Assembly: GCA_023212695.1 (NCBI GenBank) | Contig: JALCCG010000006.1 | Span: forward strand, 1 to 64,000 | Direction of reading: 5' to 3' | DNA: 64,000 bases | From: Sporisorium sorghi | Taxonomy: Eukaryota > Basidiomycota > Ustilaginomycetes > Ustilaginales > Ustilaginaceae | Made by a program: the position numbers and the translations under genes | Shown here: positions 1 to 8,154 of the stretch, in pieces | Layout: each line of letters opens with the position of its first letter | Numbering within the stretch: the first letter of the stretch is position 1 | Notes under the pieces: generated by a model | What the model saw: only the letters and a program-made list of their open reading frames with translations | Database searches by the model: none | Told to the model about the DNA's origin: nothing

Positions 1-11
1 GTATTCCCCAT

Positions 12-197
12 CTAACGGACCGTAGGAGCGTTATACAGCAATAAACTAGATGATTTCAAATGTAACGGACCCCACAGATGTTATATTAGGCTATGAGTCG
101 GTTTTGATCACATTTTTGATGATATAAGCTCAATCCGGTCCGTTAGAATTTCAATAGCTTCATTTTTCCGCGAATAGTGTCCTCTGAGTCCGTTAGC
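12..197. repeat. Four copies of a short TAACGGAC-type element, two direct then two inverted
   Basis: Each copy is about 28 bp, starting CTAACGGACC or GTAACGGACC and ending near GTTATA/CTTATA/ACTATT. Copies 1 (12-39) and 2 (62-90) read on the plus strand; copies 3 (about 120-147) and 4 (about 170-197) read on the minus strand, so the set is convergent. No reading frame of note runs through it. It looks like a family of intergenic repeats; similar elements are, from memory, common in Paenibacillus intergenic DNA. Function unknown. Confidence 0.6.
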
Positions 198-313
198 GAT
201 CAAGAAGAAAGAACACCAAAAGTGGCTTTACAGTAGTGGTTTGCGTCTGTAGAGATCAAGAACCCCGAGAATGATTTTCTGAAAAGATGGGCTTCATCAG
301 CAGTAGAGGGGGC

Positions 314-378
314 CAGTAGTCGATTTCAGTAGTCGATTTCAGTAGTCGATTTCAGTAGTCGATTTCAGTAGTCGATTT
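314..378. repeat. Tandem repeat, five exact 13-bp units
   Basis: The unit CAGTAGTCGATTT is repeated five times without a mismatch. The array decays to the right: 379-450 still shows a period near 13 bp with CAGCAG, AGTAAC and CAGTAAC starts. The period is not a multiple of three and no ORF crosses it, so a coding repeat is unlikely. Units are contiguous without spacers, so it is not a CRISPR array. Confidence 0.9.
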
Positions 379-555
379 TGGCAGCAGTTTCTAGTAACAG
401 TCTTTAGTAACAATTCTTCAGTAACAAGTCTTCAGCAGTACTTGCAACCAGTTTTCCAAAAGTAGACCATCCGTGACACTTTCCCATAGCAGTCACCAAA
501 CCCAACCTCCACTAACAAAACTCACTGCGTACGTTAATCATTATGAGGTGGTTAC

Positions 556-633
556 ATGGAGGAGATGGCAACGAACAGAAGGACGCCCGCAAGACCTAAG
601 GTCTTTGCGGACGTCCTTTTTTTTCAAAATTAA
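556..633 (+). CDS. Possible 25-residue small ORF overlapping a terminator hairpin
   Basis: ATG at 556 follows GAGGTGG (544-550) at a good spacing and the frame stops at TAA 631-633. The second half of the ORF is the hairpin 581-624 itself, so its peptide sequence is dictated by the stem. It is the only start with a good ribosome binding site upstream of that plus-oriented terminator. Either a leader peptide or chance; no family recognised. Confidence 0.2.
   Translation: MEEMATNRRTPARPKVFADVLFFQN
581..624 (+). terminator. Rho-independent terminator, plus orientation
   Basis: Arms GGACGcCCGCAAGACC (581-596) and GGTCttTGCGGaCGTCC (600-616) form a strong stem followed by eight T (617-624). The T run is on the plus strand; read on the minus strand the hairpin has no U tract, so it is poorly placed to stop the minus-strand gene that ends at 630. 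No conventional plus-strand gene precedes it. Confidence 0.75.
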
Positions 634-1505
634 TATCTTTCCAAGATCAGCTGAGTTTTCAAGCCATCGATCGGGAGAAGCCAGTCGTTAGACACCAGCG
701 TGTCCATAAGTTCGATTCGAAGCTGGGAGGCAACCGAAGCATCAGCTGTTTTATATGAGATTTCAATCAGATTCTCGGTTCCTGTGCCCTCTGCGTTACG
801 AATAGGCCATACTTCAAGGCTCATCTTCTGCCCCTCCCACGTGCCTTCGTAACGATAGAAGGTCAGCGGACCATGCAGGCGGGACTGTGAAAGCTTTTGT
901 TGACCCCAATCGGGGGAGGACCATTTTTTGAGTTTACCGGGCAGTTTATCCAGCAGCAAAGCCAAGGATTCCTGCTCCAATGGAAGCTGTGTGCCGGTTG
1001 TTGTGGTGTTCACCTTCTTGGTGTTAGAGAAGCTAAGCGTTTGTTTGCCGTATCCCCAATCAATCTCTGCCTCGTAGTTGTCATCCGAAGCATCAAAGCC
1101 CTCACGGTTTGCCAAGCTTAGCGCGGCGTTAATATCTCCGTTTAGGATGGGATACCGTTTTTTATAGGTAAGCTCGTAGTTATCCTTGTCCTCTTTTTTG
1201 CGGAAACGGACATTCCAGCCTTCGGCATCCAGTTCCAGATGGTTCGTGTCATAGTAAGCTACCCCGATTGCTTGGGGAACAGAAGCCAGTCCGAATGTCT
1301 GAATGACGTCATTCCGAAGACTCCCGCTGGTTCCTAGAACGGCTTCGGGTTTGGCAAGGAACTTCACTTCATAGGAAGGCACGGCATTGGCAGCGGCTGA
1401 AACTTGTGATGCGTGGAGTCCGGTCACACCGCTTCCCAGGGCCACGAAACTTACCATGAAAGACAATGTCAGCTGTTTCCATCTTCTCAATACAATCACT
1501 CCCAT
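630..1505 (-). CDS. Secreted CYTH-like protein
   Basis: 291 residues. The N-terminus has a basic stretch (LRRWKQ), a hydrophobic core and a small-residue site near ASQVSA (about residue 37), a Sec signal peptide without a lipobox Cys. The mature part begins YEVKFLAK and continues with a YYDT segment, then GWNVRFRKK and ELTYKKRYPI, an order of charged strands that resembles the CYTH/triphosphate-tunnel fold. The first Glu of the usual ExExK motif is absent (SYEVK), so catalytic activity is doubtful. It is a single gene; the next gene upstream on the same strand ends about 150 bp away. The substrate is unknown. The fold assignment is inference from pattern only. Confidence 0.6.
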   Translation of the reverse strand: MGVIVLRRWKQLTLSFMVSFVALGSGVTGLHASQVSAAANAVPSYEVKFLAKPEAVLGTSGSLRNDVIQTFGLASVPQAIGVAYYDTNHLELDAEGWNVRFRKKEDKDNYELTYKKRYPILNGDINAALSLANREGFDASDDNYEAEIDWGYGKQTLSFSNTKKVNTTTTGTQLPLEQESLALLLDKLPGKLKKWSSPDWGQQKLSQSRLHGPLTFYRYEGTWEGQKMSLEVWPIRNAEGTGTENLIEISYKTADASVASQLRIELMDTLVSNDWLLPIDGLKTQLILERY

Positions 1506-1656
1506 AAGCTGGATTTAGGTTCAATCCTACTTTAAGCGTCGATTGATTGTTAGCTGTTAACGGAGAGGATGAACTGTATAAAATATCCATAGAATTATTG
1601 AATAGCTGCATCCATTTTATATTCGCTCGCTGCCCGAAATAAATATCCTCGCTTTA

Positions 1657-2562
1657 TTAGAGTGCCTGCTCCAATTGTTTGCCCATCTCCCGCAGCACCT
1701 CCTGAAAACGATGAATTTGCACGGAAGGAAGACGGTCCTGGTTATGAACGCTGTAAATATGCCGGGATGCCCTGTGACCGGGAATCGGCAGGACGTGCAG
1801 TAATCCCTGCTGCCGCTCCCGCTGCACAGCCATTCGCGACATAAAGGAGACATGATCGCCCAATAACACAAGCTGCTTGATCGCTTCCAGTGAGTCCAGC
1901 TCCACGGGACTCCGCATATGCAGGCTGTGCTGCTGCAGCCAAAGATCCGTCAGCTGCCTTGTGCTGGATTCGCTTCCATGCAGGGCAAAGGGCGTGCGAA
2001 CAATGTGTTCGGGCTGAAGCATATCCGATTGTATGAGTGGATGGCCTGGGGAACATATCAAGGTTAAATCATCCTTGCACAAGGATTCAGCTTGCAGGCC
2101 GGAACCCGTAAAGGGCTCCGACGAGATGATGCCCATGTCAATCTGGTGCCGGACCAGCATATCACGGATAACCGGTGAAGGTTTAACGGATAAGGATATC
2201 CGAATGCCGGGAAATTCACGGGAAAAGGTATTCAAGATCGCGGGCAGCAGATAGGTCGCGGGGACATAACTGGCTCCAATTTGGAGCGTTCCTCGATACA
2301 AGCTGTCGTACTCCCGGACGACCCGCTCGGATTCCCTGGCAAGTGAATTTATTTTAACCGCATAATGCAGCAGGGCTTGTCCGGCTTCGGTGAGAAATGT
2401 TTTTCCGCTTCGGGATTCGAACAATCGGACTTGCAGCTCTTCCTCCAGTGACTTCATATGAAAAGTAACGGTTGGCTGCTTGATGCCGAGTATCTCCGCA
2501 ACGCTGGTCATATGATGATGACGGTCGATCAGTTCCACGATTTGCAGCTTCATCAGATTCAC
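1657..2562 (-). CDS. LysR-family transcriptional regulator
   Basis: 301 residues, normal family length. Residues 1-60 carry the winged helix-turn-helix (TSVAEILGIKQPTVTFHMKSLEEEL, then LFESRSGKTFLTEAG), followed by a linker helix and a periplasmic-binding-like effector domain from about residue 90 (GTLQIGASYVPATYLLP). The start is GTG at 2562, eight bases after GGAGAG on the minus strand. It is divergent from the ABC transporter operon beginning at 2743, the usual arrangement for a LysR protein controlling its neighbour, and a palindromic site lies between them. The effector is unknown; the natural candidate is the transporter's substrate or a product made by the hydrolase at 6592. Confidence 0.9.
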   Translation of the reverse strand: MNLMKLQIVELIDRHHHMTSVAEILGIKQPTVTFHMKSLEEELQVRLFESRSGKTFLTEAGQALLHYAVKINSLARESERVVREYDSLYRGTLQIGASYVPATYLLPAILNTFSREFPGIRISLSVKPSPVIRDMLVRHQIDMGIISSEPFTGSGLQAESLCKDDLTLICSPGHPLIQSDMLQPEHIVRTPFALHGSESSTRQLTDLWLQQHSLHMRSPVELDSLEAIKQLVLLGDHVSFMSRMAVQRERQQGLLHVLPIPGHRASRHIYSVHNQDRLPSVQIHRFQEVLREMGKQLEQAL

Positions 2563-2612
2563 GTTTGCATCTCTCCCTTGGGTGTTAGTTGTTCCTTATT
2601 TATGCTCTCTAT

Positions 2613-2627
2613 ATAGATTTAATCTAT
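2613..2627. promoter_or_regulatory. Probable LysR operator between divergent genes
   Basis: ATAGATT-T-AATCTAT is a perfect 7-bp inverted repeat with one central base, fitting the T-N11-A pattern of LysR sites, in the 180-bp gap between the LysR gene and the ABC operon. A second near-palindrome, ATTAGTCTAAT (about 2681-2691), lies nearer the operon. Confidence 0.5.
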
Positions 2628-2742
2628 GAGTATCAACAGAATTCAAACAAAAAGTTAATTCTGTGTTTACATTAGTCTAATACAACGCTTAAACGTGAGC
2701 ATTACACTGGAAACAGCTTAAGAAGACAGGCAGGGATCGAAA

Positions 2743-3777
2743 GTGGAGATTGAAATCAGGGGCATTCATAAGTCGTTTCAAGGTACAGCCGCTTTGCTGC
2801 CTACCGATATAACGCTGCGTCATGGTCAATTCACAACATTGCTGGGGCCGTCCGGCTGCGGCAAAACGACACTTCTCCGAATGATTGCAGGGCTTGAACA
2901 GCCGGACGGAGGAGAAATCTACGCGGAAGACCGGTGTATTTACTCGGTGCACCAAAGAGTTGACGTTCCTGTGCACAAACGGAATTTTGGGATGGTCTTT
3001 CAAGATTTCGCCCTCTGGCCTCATATGACGGTATACGAGAATGTGGCGTTTGGATTAAAGGCGGCGAAGCATAAAGCGGATCTCCGGCAAAAGGTAACCG
3101 AAGCGCTGGCTATGGTCCGCTTACAGGGAATGGAGAACCGTTATCCTCACCAGCTGTCCGGCGGACAGCAGCAGCGGGTTGCTTTTGCCAGAGCGGTAGC
3201 TATACGTCCAGCTCTCGTATTGTTTGATGAGCCTTTAAGCGCGCTGGATGCGGTGCTTAGGGAGGAGATGCGGATCGAAATGATGTCACTGGTGAAGGAC
3301 ATGGGACTGACTGCGCTTTATGTGACCCATGATCAAGTTGAAGCCATGTCGATGTCGGATGAAATTGTGGTCATGCGGAAGGGGGAGGTGCTGCAGCGGG
3401 GAACCCCGGAGACCATATATGAAGCGCCAAGCCACCCGTTCGTGGCTTCGTTTATCGGCAAGTCCAACTGGCTGACGCCTGATCAGACGATGGTGAGGCC
3501 GGAGCATGTGACCTGGAACAGAAGCAGCACAGAGGATTTATGCTATCAGGCAACGGTGCTGAGTGTCAGCTATGTAGGCGAGCGATATGAAATCCGGCTG
3601 CAGTTGGACGAGTCGGATAACAAGTGGACAGTTTATCTGGACAAGAGAGTGGTCATTGGGGAACGCGTTAATCTGTACGTTTCTCCCCGTTGTATATGCC
3701 GGATGGATGAAGGCTCATTTCAAGGTAGAAGTACGCAACAAAATACAGCAGAACAGACGCCTGTTGTCGCAGGCTAA
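2743..3777 (+). CDS. ABC transporter ATP-binding protein, FbpC/PotA type
   Basis: 344 residues. The nucleotide-binding domain shows Walker A GPSGCGKTT (about residues 36-44), Q-loop DFALWPHM, signature LSGGQQQRVAFARA, Walker B LVLFDEPLSALD and the switch His in YVTHDQVEAM. A C-terminal region of about 100 residues (from MVRPEHVTW) matches the TOBE-like regulatory domain of iron(III), polyamine and sulfate importers. The start is GTG at 2743 behind AGGCAGGG. It is first in an operon with a binding lipoprotein and a double permease, so it energises that importer from the cytoplasmic face. The substrate (ferric iron, phosphonate or another anion) cannot be decided from the ATPase. Confidence 0.93.
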   Translation: MEIEIRGIHKSFQGTAALLPTDITLRHGQFTTLLGPSGCGKTTLLRMIAGLEQPDGGEIYAEDRCIYSVHQRVDVPVHKRNFGMVFQDFALWPHMTVYENVAFGLKAAKHKADLRQKVTEALAMVRLQGMENRYPHQLSGGQQQRVAFARAVAIRPALVLFDEPLSALDAVLREEMRIEMMSLVKDMGLTALYVTHDQVEAMSMSDEIVVMRKGEVLQRGTPETIYEAPSHPFVASFIGKSNWLTPDQTMVRPEHVTWNRSSTEDLCYQATVLSVSYVGERYEIRLQLDESDNKWTVYLDKRVVIGERVNLYVSPRCICRMDEGSFQGRSTQQNTAEQTPVVAG

Positions 3778-3798
3778 TGATGAAAGGGAGTTGGGGAG

Positions 3799-4863
3799 AT
3801 GAAGGGTCTGAAGTTGGGGAAAAAAAGCACGCTGCTATTATTGACATCGGTAATGAGTTTGAGTTTGTTTGGATGCGGGAGCGCGCCGAGCGGCGATTCG
3901 GTTAAGCCAGCTCAGGATAACAGCCAGCCGTCCGAATCGGGTACGGCTGCAGCAAGCGGTAAGCTTGTATTGTACAGCGCAGGACCGCAGAAGCTTGCCG
4001 ACAATATTGTGAGCGGATTTGAAGCCAAGACCGGCGTGAAGGTCGAGATGTTCCAAGGCACAACAGGCAAAATATTGGCGCGAATGGAAGCGGAAAAATC
4101 AAATCCGGTCGCGGACGTTGTCATTCTCGCTTCGCTTCCGTCCGCACAGGCGTTGAAGGCGGATGGATTGACATTGCCTTATCCGGAAGCCGCCAATGCG
4201 GACAAGCTGAATAAGGATTGGTCTGACGCGGAAGGTAACTATTTCAGCACAAGCGCATCTGCACTGGGGATTGTATACAACACCAATCTGGTATCAACGC
4301 CACCACAAAGCTGGGCGGACCTGGGTCTGCCGGAGTGGAAGGATGCCGTCAACATTCCTGATCCAACGCTGTCGGGATCCGCGCTTGATTTCATCACCGG
4401 GTATTTGAGTGTAAAAGGCGATGCAGGCTGGGAATTGTTCGAGAGTTATAAAGCCAATGGCACCGCGATGGCTGGGGCGAATCAGGAAGCGCTCGACCCG
4501 GTGATCACCGGTGCCAAGAGCATGGTTGCTGCTGGCGTGGATTATATGGCATATTCGGCCAAAGCCAAAGGGGAGCCGCTTGATATCGTATATCCGGCAG
4601 AAGGAACCGTTGTGAGTCCAAGACCTGCGGCGATTCTGAAATCCAGCCCGAATGTGGATAATGCGAAGGCCTTTATTGACTACTTGCTGTCTGACGAGGC
4701 ACAGAAACTGGTGGCAGAAGCTTATCTGATTCCGGGCCGCGAGGATGTGGAGGCTGAGGGACGCACCAATCTGAAGGATATTCCGGTATTTAAGGTGGAC
4801 TGGTCCTGGATGAATGATCACGGGGATGAAACGGCCGCGCGTTTTTCCGAGGTATTCAAATAA
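3799..4863 (+). CDS. Extracellular solute-binding lipoprotein, iron(III)/AfuA type
   Basis: 354 residues. The signal peptide ends in the lipobox LFGC with Cys26 as lipidation site, followed by a Ser/Pro-rich linker and the binding domain starting KLVLYSAGP. Motifs such as GFEAKTGVKVEMFQGTTGKILARMEAE and GIVYNTNL are typical of FbpA/AfuA-like and 2-aminoethylphosphonate-binding proteins. It captures the substrate outside the membrane for the permease at 4910. It lies 21 bp after the ATPase gene in the same operon. Ligand Tyr pairs that would prove iron binding could not be identified with confidence. Confidence 0.92.
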   Translation: MKGLKLGKKSTLLLLTSVMSLSLFGCGSAPSGDSVKPAQDNSQPSESGTAAASGKLVLYSAGPQKLADNIVSGFEAKTGVKVEMFQGTTGKILARMEAEKSNPVADVVILASLPSAQALKADGLTLPYPEAANADKLNKDWSDAEGNYFSTSASALGIVYNTNLVSTPPQSWADLGLPEWKDAVNIPDPTLSGSALDFITGYLSVKGDAGWELFESYKANGTAMAGANQEALDPVITGAKSMVAAGVDYMAYSAKAKGEPLDIVYPAEGTVVSPRPAAILKSSPNVDNAKAFIDYLLSDEAQKLVAEAYLIPGREDVEAEGRTNLKDIPVFKVDWSWMNDHGDETAARFSEVFK

Positions 4864-4909
4864 ACCGTTTAAAAGTGAATCACGTAAAAGGCATGTGAGG
4901 TGAACAGCG

Positions 4910-6595
4910 GTGAGACCTGTCATCATGGACAGTCAGACATTTTTTCGGAAACTGGGCGTTATTCTCGCCCTGTTTCTTCTTATCATAAGCATTGGCGTGC
5001 CACTGCTCCTTATATTCTGGCAAAGCATATACCCGGAACAGCACTTGGATTGGCTGGCTCCGATACGAACGATAGCGGGCCATGAGCTATCCGGCATATT
5101 GCTGCAGTCCATTTGGCTCGGAGTATGCGTGGTGGCAGGATCAACACTGTTCGCGCTTCCGCTCGCGTGGATCATGGCCAAGACCCGGCTGGGAGAGCAT
5201 CGGTGGGTGGATGTGATTCTGATGATACCGTTCATGACTCCTCCGTATATCGGTTCGATGGGCTGGATTCTATTCATGCAGAAGGGCGGATATTTACAGC
5301 AATGGCTGCCGGGAGCAGCGAGGTGGAGCGAGTCATTCTTCAGCTTCGGGGGCATGGTGCTGATTATGAGCCTGCACTTGTTCCCTTTCCTGTACCTGCT
5401 TCTGCGGGATGCGCTGATTCGTATCGGCGGCAATCTGGAGGAGGCCGGCGCGGTTCACGGCGCAGGCGCAGGGTATCGGTTCAGAAAAATTATCCTGCCG
5501 CTGCTGTTATCCTCTTACGGCATGGGTGCAATGCTGGTGTTTGTAAAAACCATTGCCGAATTCGGCACACCGGCAACGTTCGGACGTCGCATCGGATATT
5601 ATGTGATGACTTCGGAAATTCACAAATATATATCAAGCTGGCCGATTGATTTCGGTAAAGCCACCTCGCTTGCCTCGGTACTGCTGTCCGTCTGTCTGGT
5701 GATGTGGTACATGCAGTCCACGGTCAGCCGGAGATTTACCTACCGCCTTGTCGGAGGTAAAGGCCAGCGCTCCAAAAGATATTCGCTGCGCGGCAGCAAA
5801 GGCGCAGTCAGCGCGCTATATATCGGGCTGCTGCTAATATTGTCGGTTGGAATCCCCTATTTTTCCGTCATTGCCGCTTCCTTGATGAAGCTCCGGGGAG
5901 CCGGATTATCTATAGATAATTTGACGCTCGATCATTATAAGGAACTGCTGTCATGGGGATCTGTCAGCCTGAAAGCGCTTGGTAACAGTCTGGGATTGTC
6001 GCTTGCGGCATCAACGGTGGCGGTTGTATTGGGTACTGGATTTGCCCTAACGATTGGCAAGTCCCAGGGGCGGATGCAGCGGGTCATTGATCTGTTTAGC
6101 CTCCTGCCCAACACGGTGCCCGGGATCGTGATGGTGGTCGGATTGATCCTGTTCTGGAATGCACCATGGATGCCGGTGACGCTCTATAATACCTATGGAA
6201 TGGTCGTTCTTACTTATGTTGTATTGTTCCTGCCGTACACGGTGCAGTATGTGAAGGCCAGCTTTACGCAGATTGATGGCACCCTGTTTCAAGCAGGCCA
6301 GGTATTCGGAGGCGGTCCGCTGCTTATACTGCGGCGGATTCTGCTGCCGCTGATTATGCCGGGCATGCTGGCGGGATGGATTATGACGTTCACGATTGCG
6401 TCGCGGGAGCTGGTTGGGTCACTGCTCATTCTGCCGCCTTCGATGCAGACATCGGCTACGTATATATTTGCCCAGTTTGAGCAGGGCCAGGTGTCTCTCG
6501 GCATGGCTATGGCGGTGGTCTCCGTCGGAATGACGGTGGTGCTGCTGCTGATGGTCGAAGCCATGAATTCTAAAAGAAAGTGGAATGCATCATGA
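4910..6595 (+). CDS. ABC transporter permease, two fused permease domains (FbpB type)
   Basis: 561 residues, about twice a single permease. Two homologous membrane halves are visible, each with an EAA coupling loop: EEAGAVHGAGAGYRFRKIILP (first half) and FQAGQVFGGGPLLILRRILLP (second half). This fused layout is typical of iron(III) and phosphonate (PhnU/V-like) importers. The start is GTG 4910, seven bases after GAGGTG; an ATG five codons later (4925) is less well placed. Its stop overlaps the next start as ATGA (6592-6595), so permease and hydrolase are translationally coupled. Confidence 0.93.
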   Translation: MRPVIMDSQTFFRKLGVILALFLLIISIGVPLLLIFWQSIYPEQHLDWLAPIRTIAGHELSGILLQSIWLGVCVVAGSTLFALPLAWIMAKTRLGEHRWVDVILMIPFMTPPYIGSMGWILFMQKGGYLQQWLPGAARWSESFFSFGGMVLIMSLHLFPFLYLLLRDALIRIGGNLEEAGAVHGAGAGYRFRKIILPLLLSSYGMGAMLVFVKTIAEFGTPATFGRRIGYYVMTSEIHKYISSWPIDFGKATSLASVLLSVCLVMWYMQSTVSRRFTYRLVGGKGQRSKRYSLRGSKGAVSALYIGLLLILSVGIPYFSVIAASLMKLRGAGLSIDNLTLDHYKELLSWGSVSLKALGNSLGLSLAASTVAVVLGTGFALTIGKSQGRMQRVIDLFSLLPNTVPGIVMVVGLILFWNAPWMPVTLYNTYGMVVLTYVVLFLPYTVQYVKASFTQIDGTLFQAGQVFGGGPLLILRRILLPLIMPGMLAGWIMTFTIASRELVGSLLILPPSMQTSATYIFAQFEQGQVSLGMAMAVVSVGMTVVLLLMVEAMNSKRKWNAS

Positions 6596-7908
6596 TGAAA
6601 CTGACAGTGTGGGGCGGTGCGGGCGAGCATGGCCGCTCCGCCTATTTGCTGAGCGGCAATCGGGTCCATTTGCTGCTGGATTGCGGTGTTATGAAGGAAG
6701 GAACCGGGGTCTATCCGATTATACAGCCGGAGCAGGTTCCGCAGCTTAATGCGGTGTTTCTGTCTCATGCTCATGAGGATCACTCGGTGGCGATTCCGCT
6801 CTTGTATCGCCTTGGATATCAGGGGGAGGTATGGACGACCCGGGAGACGGCGGCACAATTAACGGCCTATTTCGCCTCCTGGCGGGAGTATACGGAACGG
6901 GTGGGCGAGAAACTTCCCTATAGGGAAGAAGATCAGAGTGCTATCCGCTATCGGTTTCTGGAGGAAGAGGCGAAGAGGTTGACATGGTTTGACGCGCTCC
7001 CCGGTGTTAAGGTGATGTGGGGGAGAAGCGGACATTTGATGGGCTCTGTCTGGTTGCTGGTAGAGGCCGAAGGAAAACGGATCTTCTATTCGGGCGATTA
7101 TACCTCGGAATCTCTGCTGCTGGAGGACGATAACCCCTCACTTGCAGACACGTCATCCGCCATGCTGCTGGATCTGGCTATTGTAGATGCAGCTTACGGG
7201 ACGGATGCTCATTCACAGGCCGACAGGCTGAGGCAATTGGAGCAAACGATTCAGAGCACGCTGCAAAGCGGAGGAAAAGTGTTATTGCCGGTCCCGGCTG
7301 TGGGTCGGAGTCAAGAAATGATTCTCTGGGCATCCCGAAATTGGGGGCATATCCCGATCGTGACTGAAGCTCCGCTGATCGAAGGGATGAAGCGGCTGCT
7401 TTGCCGTTCGGAGTGGCTTCGCAGCACGGATTCCGATCAGGGAATGAAAAGCGAGCTTGAGTTATTGCTGAGCCAAAATAATTGGATTGTACCCGGTAGC
7501 GATGCAGAACGCGAGTCATGGCTTGATAAACAGGGAGCCTCGTTGTGGTTCGTAACCGACGGAATGATGCAGTCGGATCTGGCACAGTGGTACTACCATC
7601 GGTTTTCCAGAGATTCCCGGAACCTGGTTCTGCTCACTGGGCATGTTTCTAATGGAACCTTTGGACAGCGTCTCCTTCAGCATCCAGAGGATTACGGGGA
7701 TTGTTCTGTTATGAAAATCAGGTATAAAGTGCATCAGGGTCTGGCGGACGTTCGGCAGATGATAACCGCTATACCGGCGCAGCATACCGTGCTTGTTCAT
7801 GCAGACAAAGCAGAAACGGACCGGTTACGAGTCCGTCTGGTCGAGGAATTAACCGATCCCCATATTCACATTCATTCCATTTCGGTGGGTGAGGAAGTAC
7901 ACTTCTAA
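6592..7908 (+). CDS. Metallo-beta-lactamase-fold hydrolase with beta-CASP-like domain
   Basis: 438 residues from ATG 6592. The metal site motif HAHEDH is near residue 62, the third-motif His is in GRSGHLMGS and the metal Asp in YSGDYT. The middle carries a beta-CASP-like signature (VLLPVPAVGRSQEMILW), then LLTGHVSNGTFGQ, and a late VLVHADKAETDRL. Relatives are RNA/DNA nucleases and other phosphoester hydrolases. The start is chosen because ATG 6592 overlaps the permease TGA; a GTG at 6580 is also in frame. Its place as last gene of an ABC importer operon suggests it acts on an imported phospho-compound, but that is inference; an ordinary RNase role is the alternative. Confidence 0.8.
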   Translation: MMKLTVWGGAGEHGRSAYLLSGNRVHLLLDCGVMKEGTGVYPIIQPEQVPQLNAVFLSHAHEDHSVAIPLLYRLGYQGEVWTTRETAAQLTAYFASWREYTERVGEKLPYREEDQSAIRYRFLEEEAKRLTWFDALPGVKVMWGRSGHLMGSVWLLVEAEGKRIFYSGDYTSESLLLEDDNPSLADTSSAMLLDLAIVDAAYGTDAHSQADRLRQLEQTIQSTLQSGGKVLLPVPAVGRSQEMILWASRNWGHIPIVTEAPLIEGMKRLLCRSEWLRSTDSDQGMKSELELLLSQNNWIVPGSDAERESWLDKQGASLWFVTDGMMQSDLAQWYYHRFSRDSRNLVLLTGHVSNGTFGQRLLQHPEDYGDCSVMKIRYKVHQGLADVRQMITAIPAQHTVLVHADKAETDRLRVRLVEELTDPHIHIHSISVGEEVHF

Positions 7909-7924
7909 TAGTTGGGAATCCAGG

Positions 7925-7959
7925 AACCTCTATCGCTTCATTGGCGATGGAGGTTTTTT
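7925..7959 (+). terminator. Terminator of the ABC importer/hydrolase operon
   Basis: AACCTCtATCGC (7925-7936) pairs with GCGATgGAGGTT (7945-7956) around a short loop and runs into six T (7954-7959). It follows the hydrolase stop by about 16 bp. Confidence 0.85.
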
Positions 7960-8096
7960 GCTTGTGTTTCATAGATTACCGCGTAGGGTTCTCATGGCCT
8001 TATAGGCTGTTGCCGGGATTCTCACAGCCTCCATTCGCCTGTGTTTAGAGGGATGTGAAGTTGGTGAAGGGTAATCATATCTGCATATAAAATAAA

Positions 8097-8129
8097 TTAG
8101 TACCAAGTACTAGTACTTGGTGATATAAT
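8097..8129 (+). promoter_or_regulatory. fabH promoter with FapR-like operator
   Basis: TTAGTACC-AA-GTACTAG (8097-8113) closely resembles the FapR operator, which controls fatty-acid synthesis genes in Bacillus. It sits over the -35 region of a TATAAT -10 box (8124-8129). The sequence also contains an 18-bp perfect palindrome CCAAGTACTAGTACTTGG (8103-8120), so GTAC occurs three times at 6-7 bp steps. Position over the promoter suggests repression. Identification of FapR is from memory of the motif. Confidence 0.65.
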
Positions 8130-8154
8130 GATTATAAACTTGGAGGTGTGTATG

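Noticed and set aside
314..378. CRISPR array
   Set aside because: Units of 13 bp without spacers and no cas genes.
473..691. 72-residue plus-strand ORF
   Set aside because: It runs through a terminator hairpin and into the 3' end of a minus-strand gene; no RBS.
8128..8154. Upstream ATG for fabH
   Set aside because: It overlaps the -10 box and lacks an RBS; 8155 is preceded by GGAGG.
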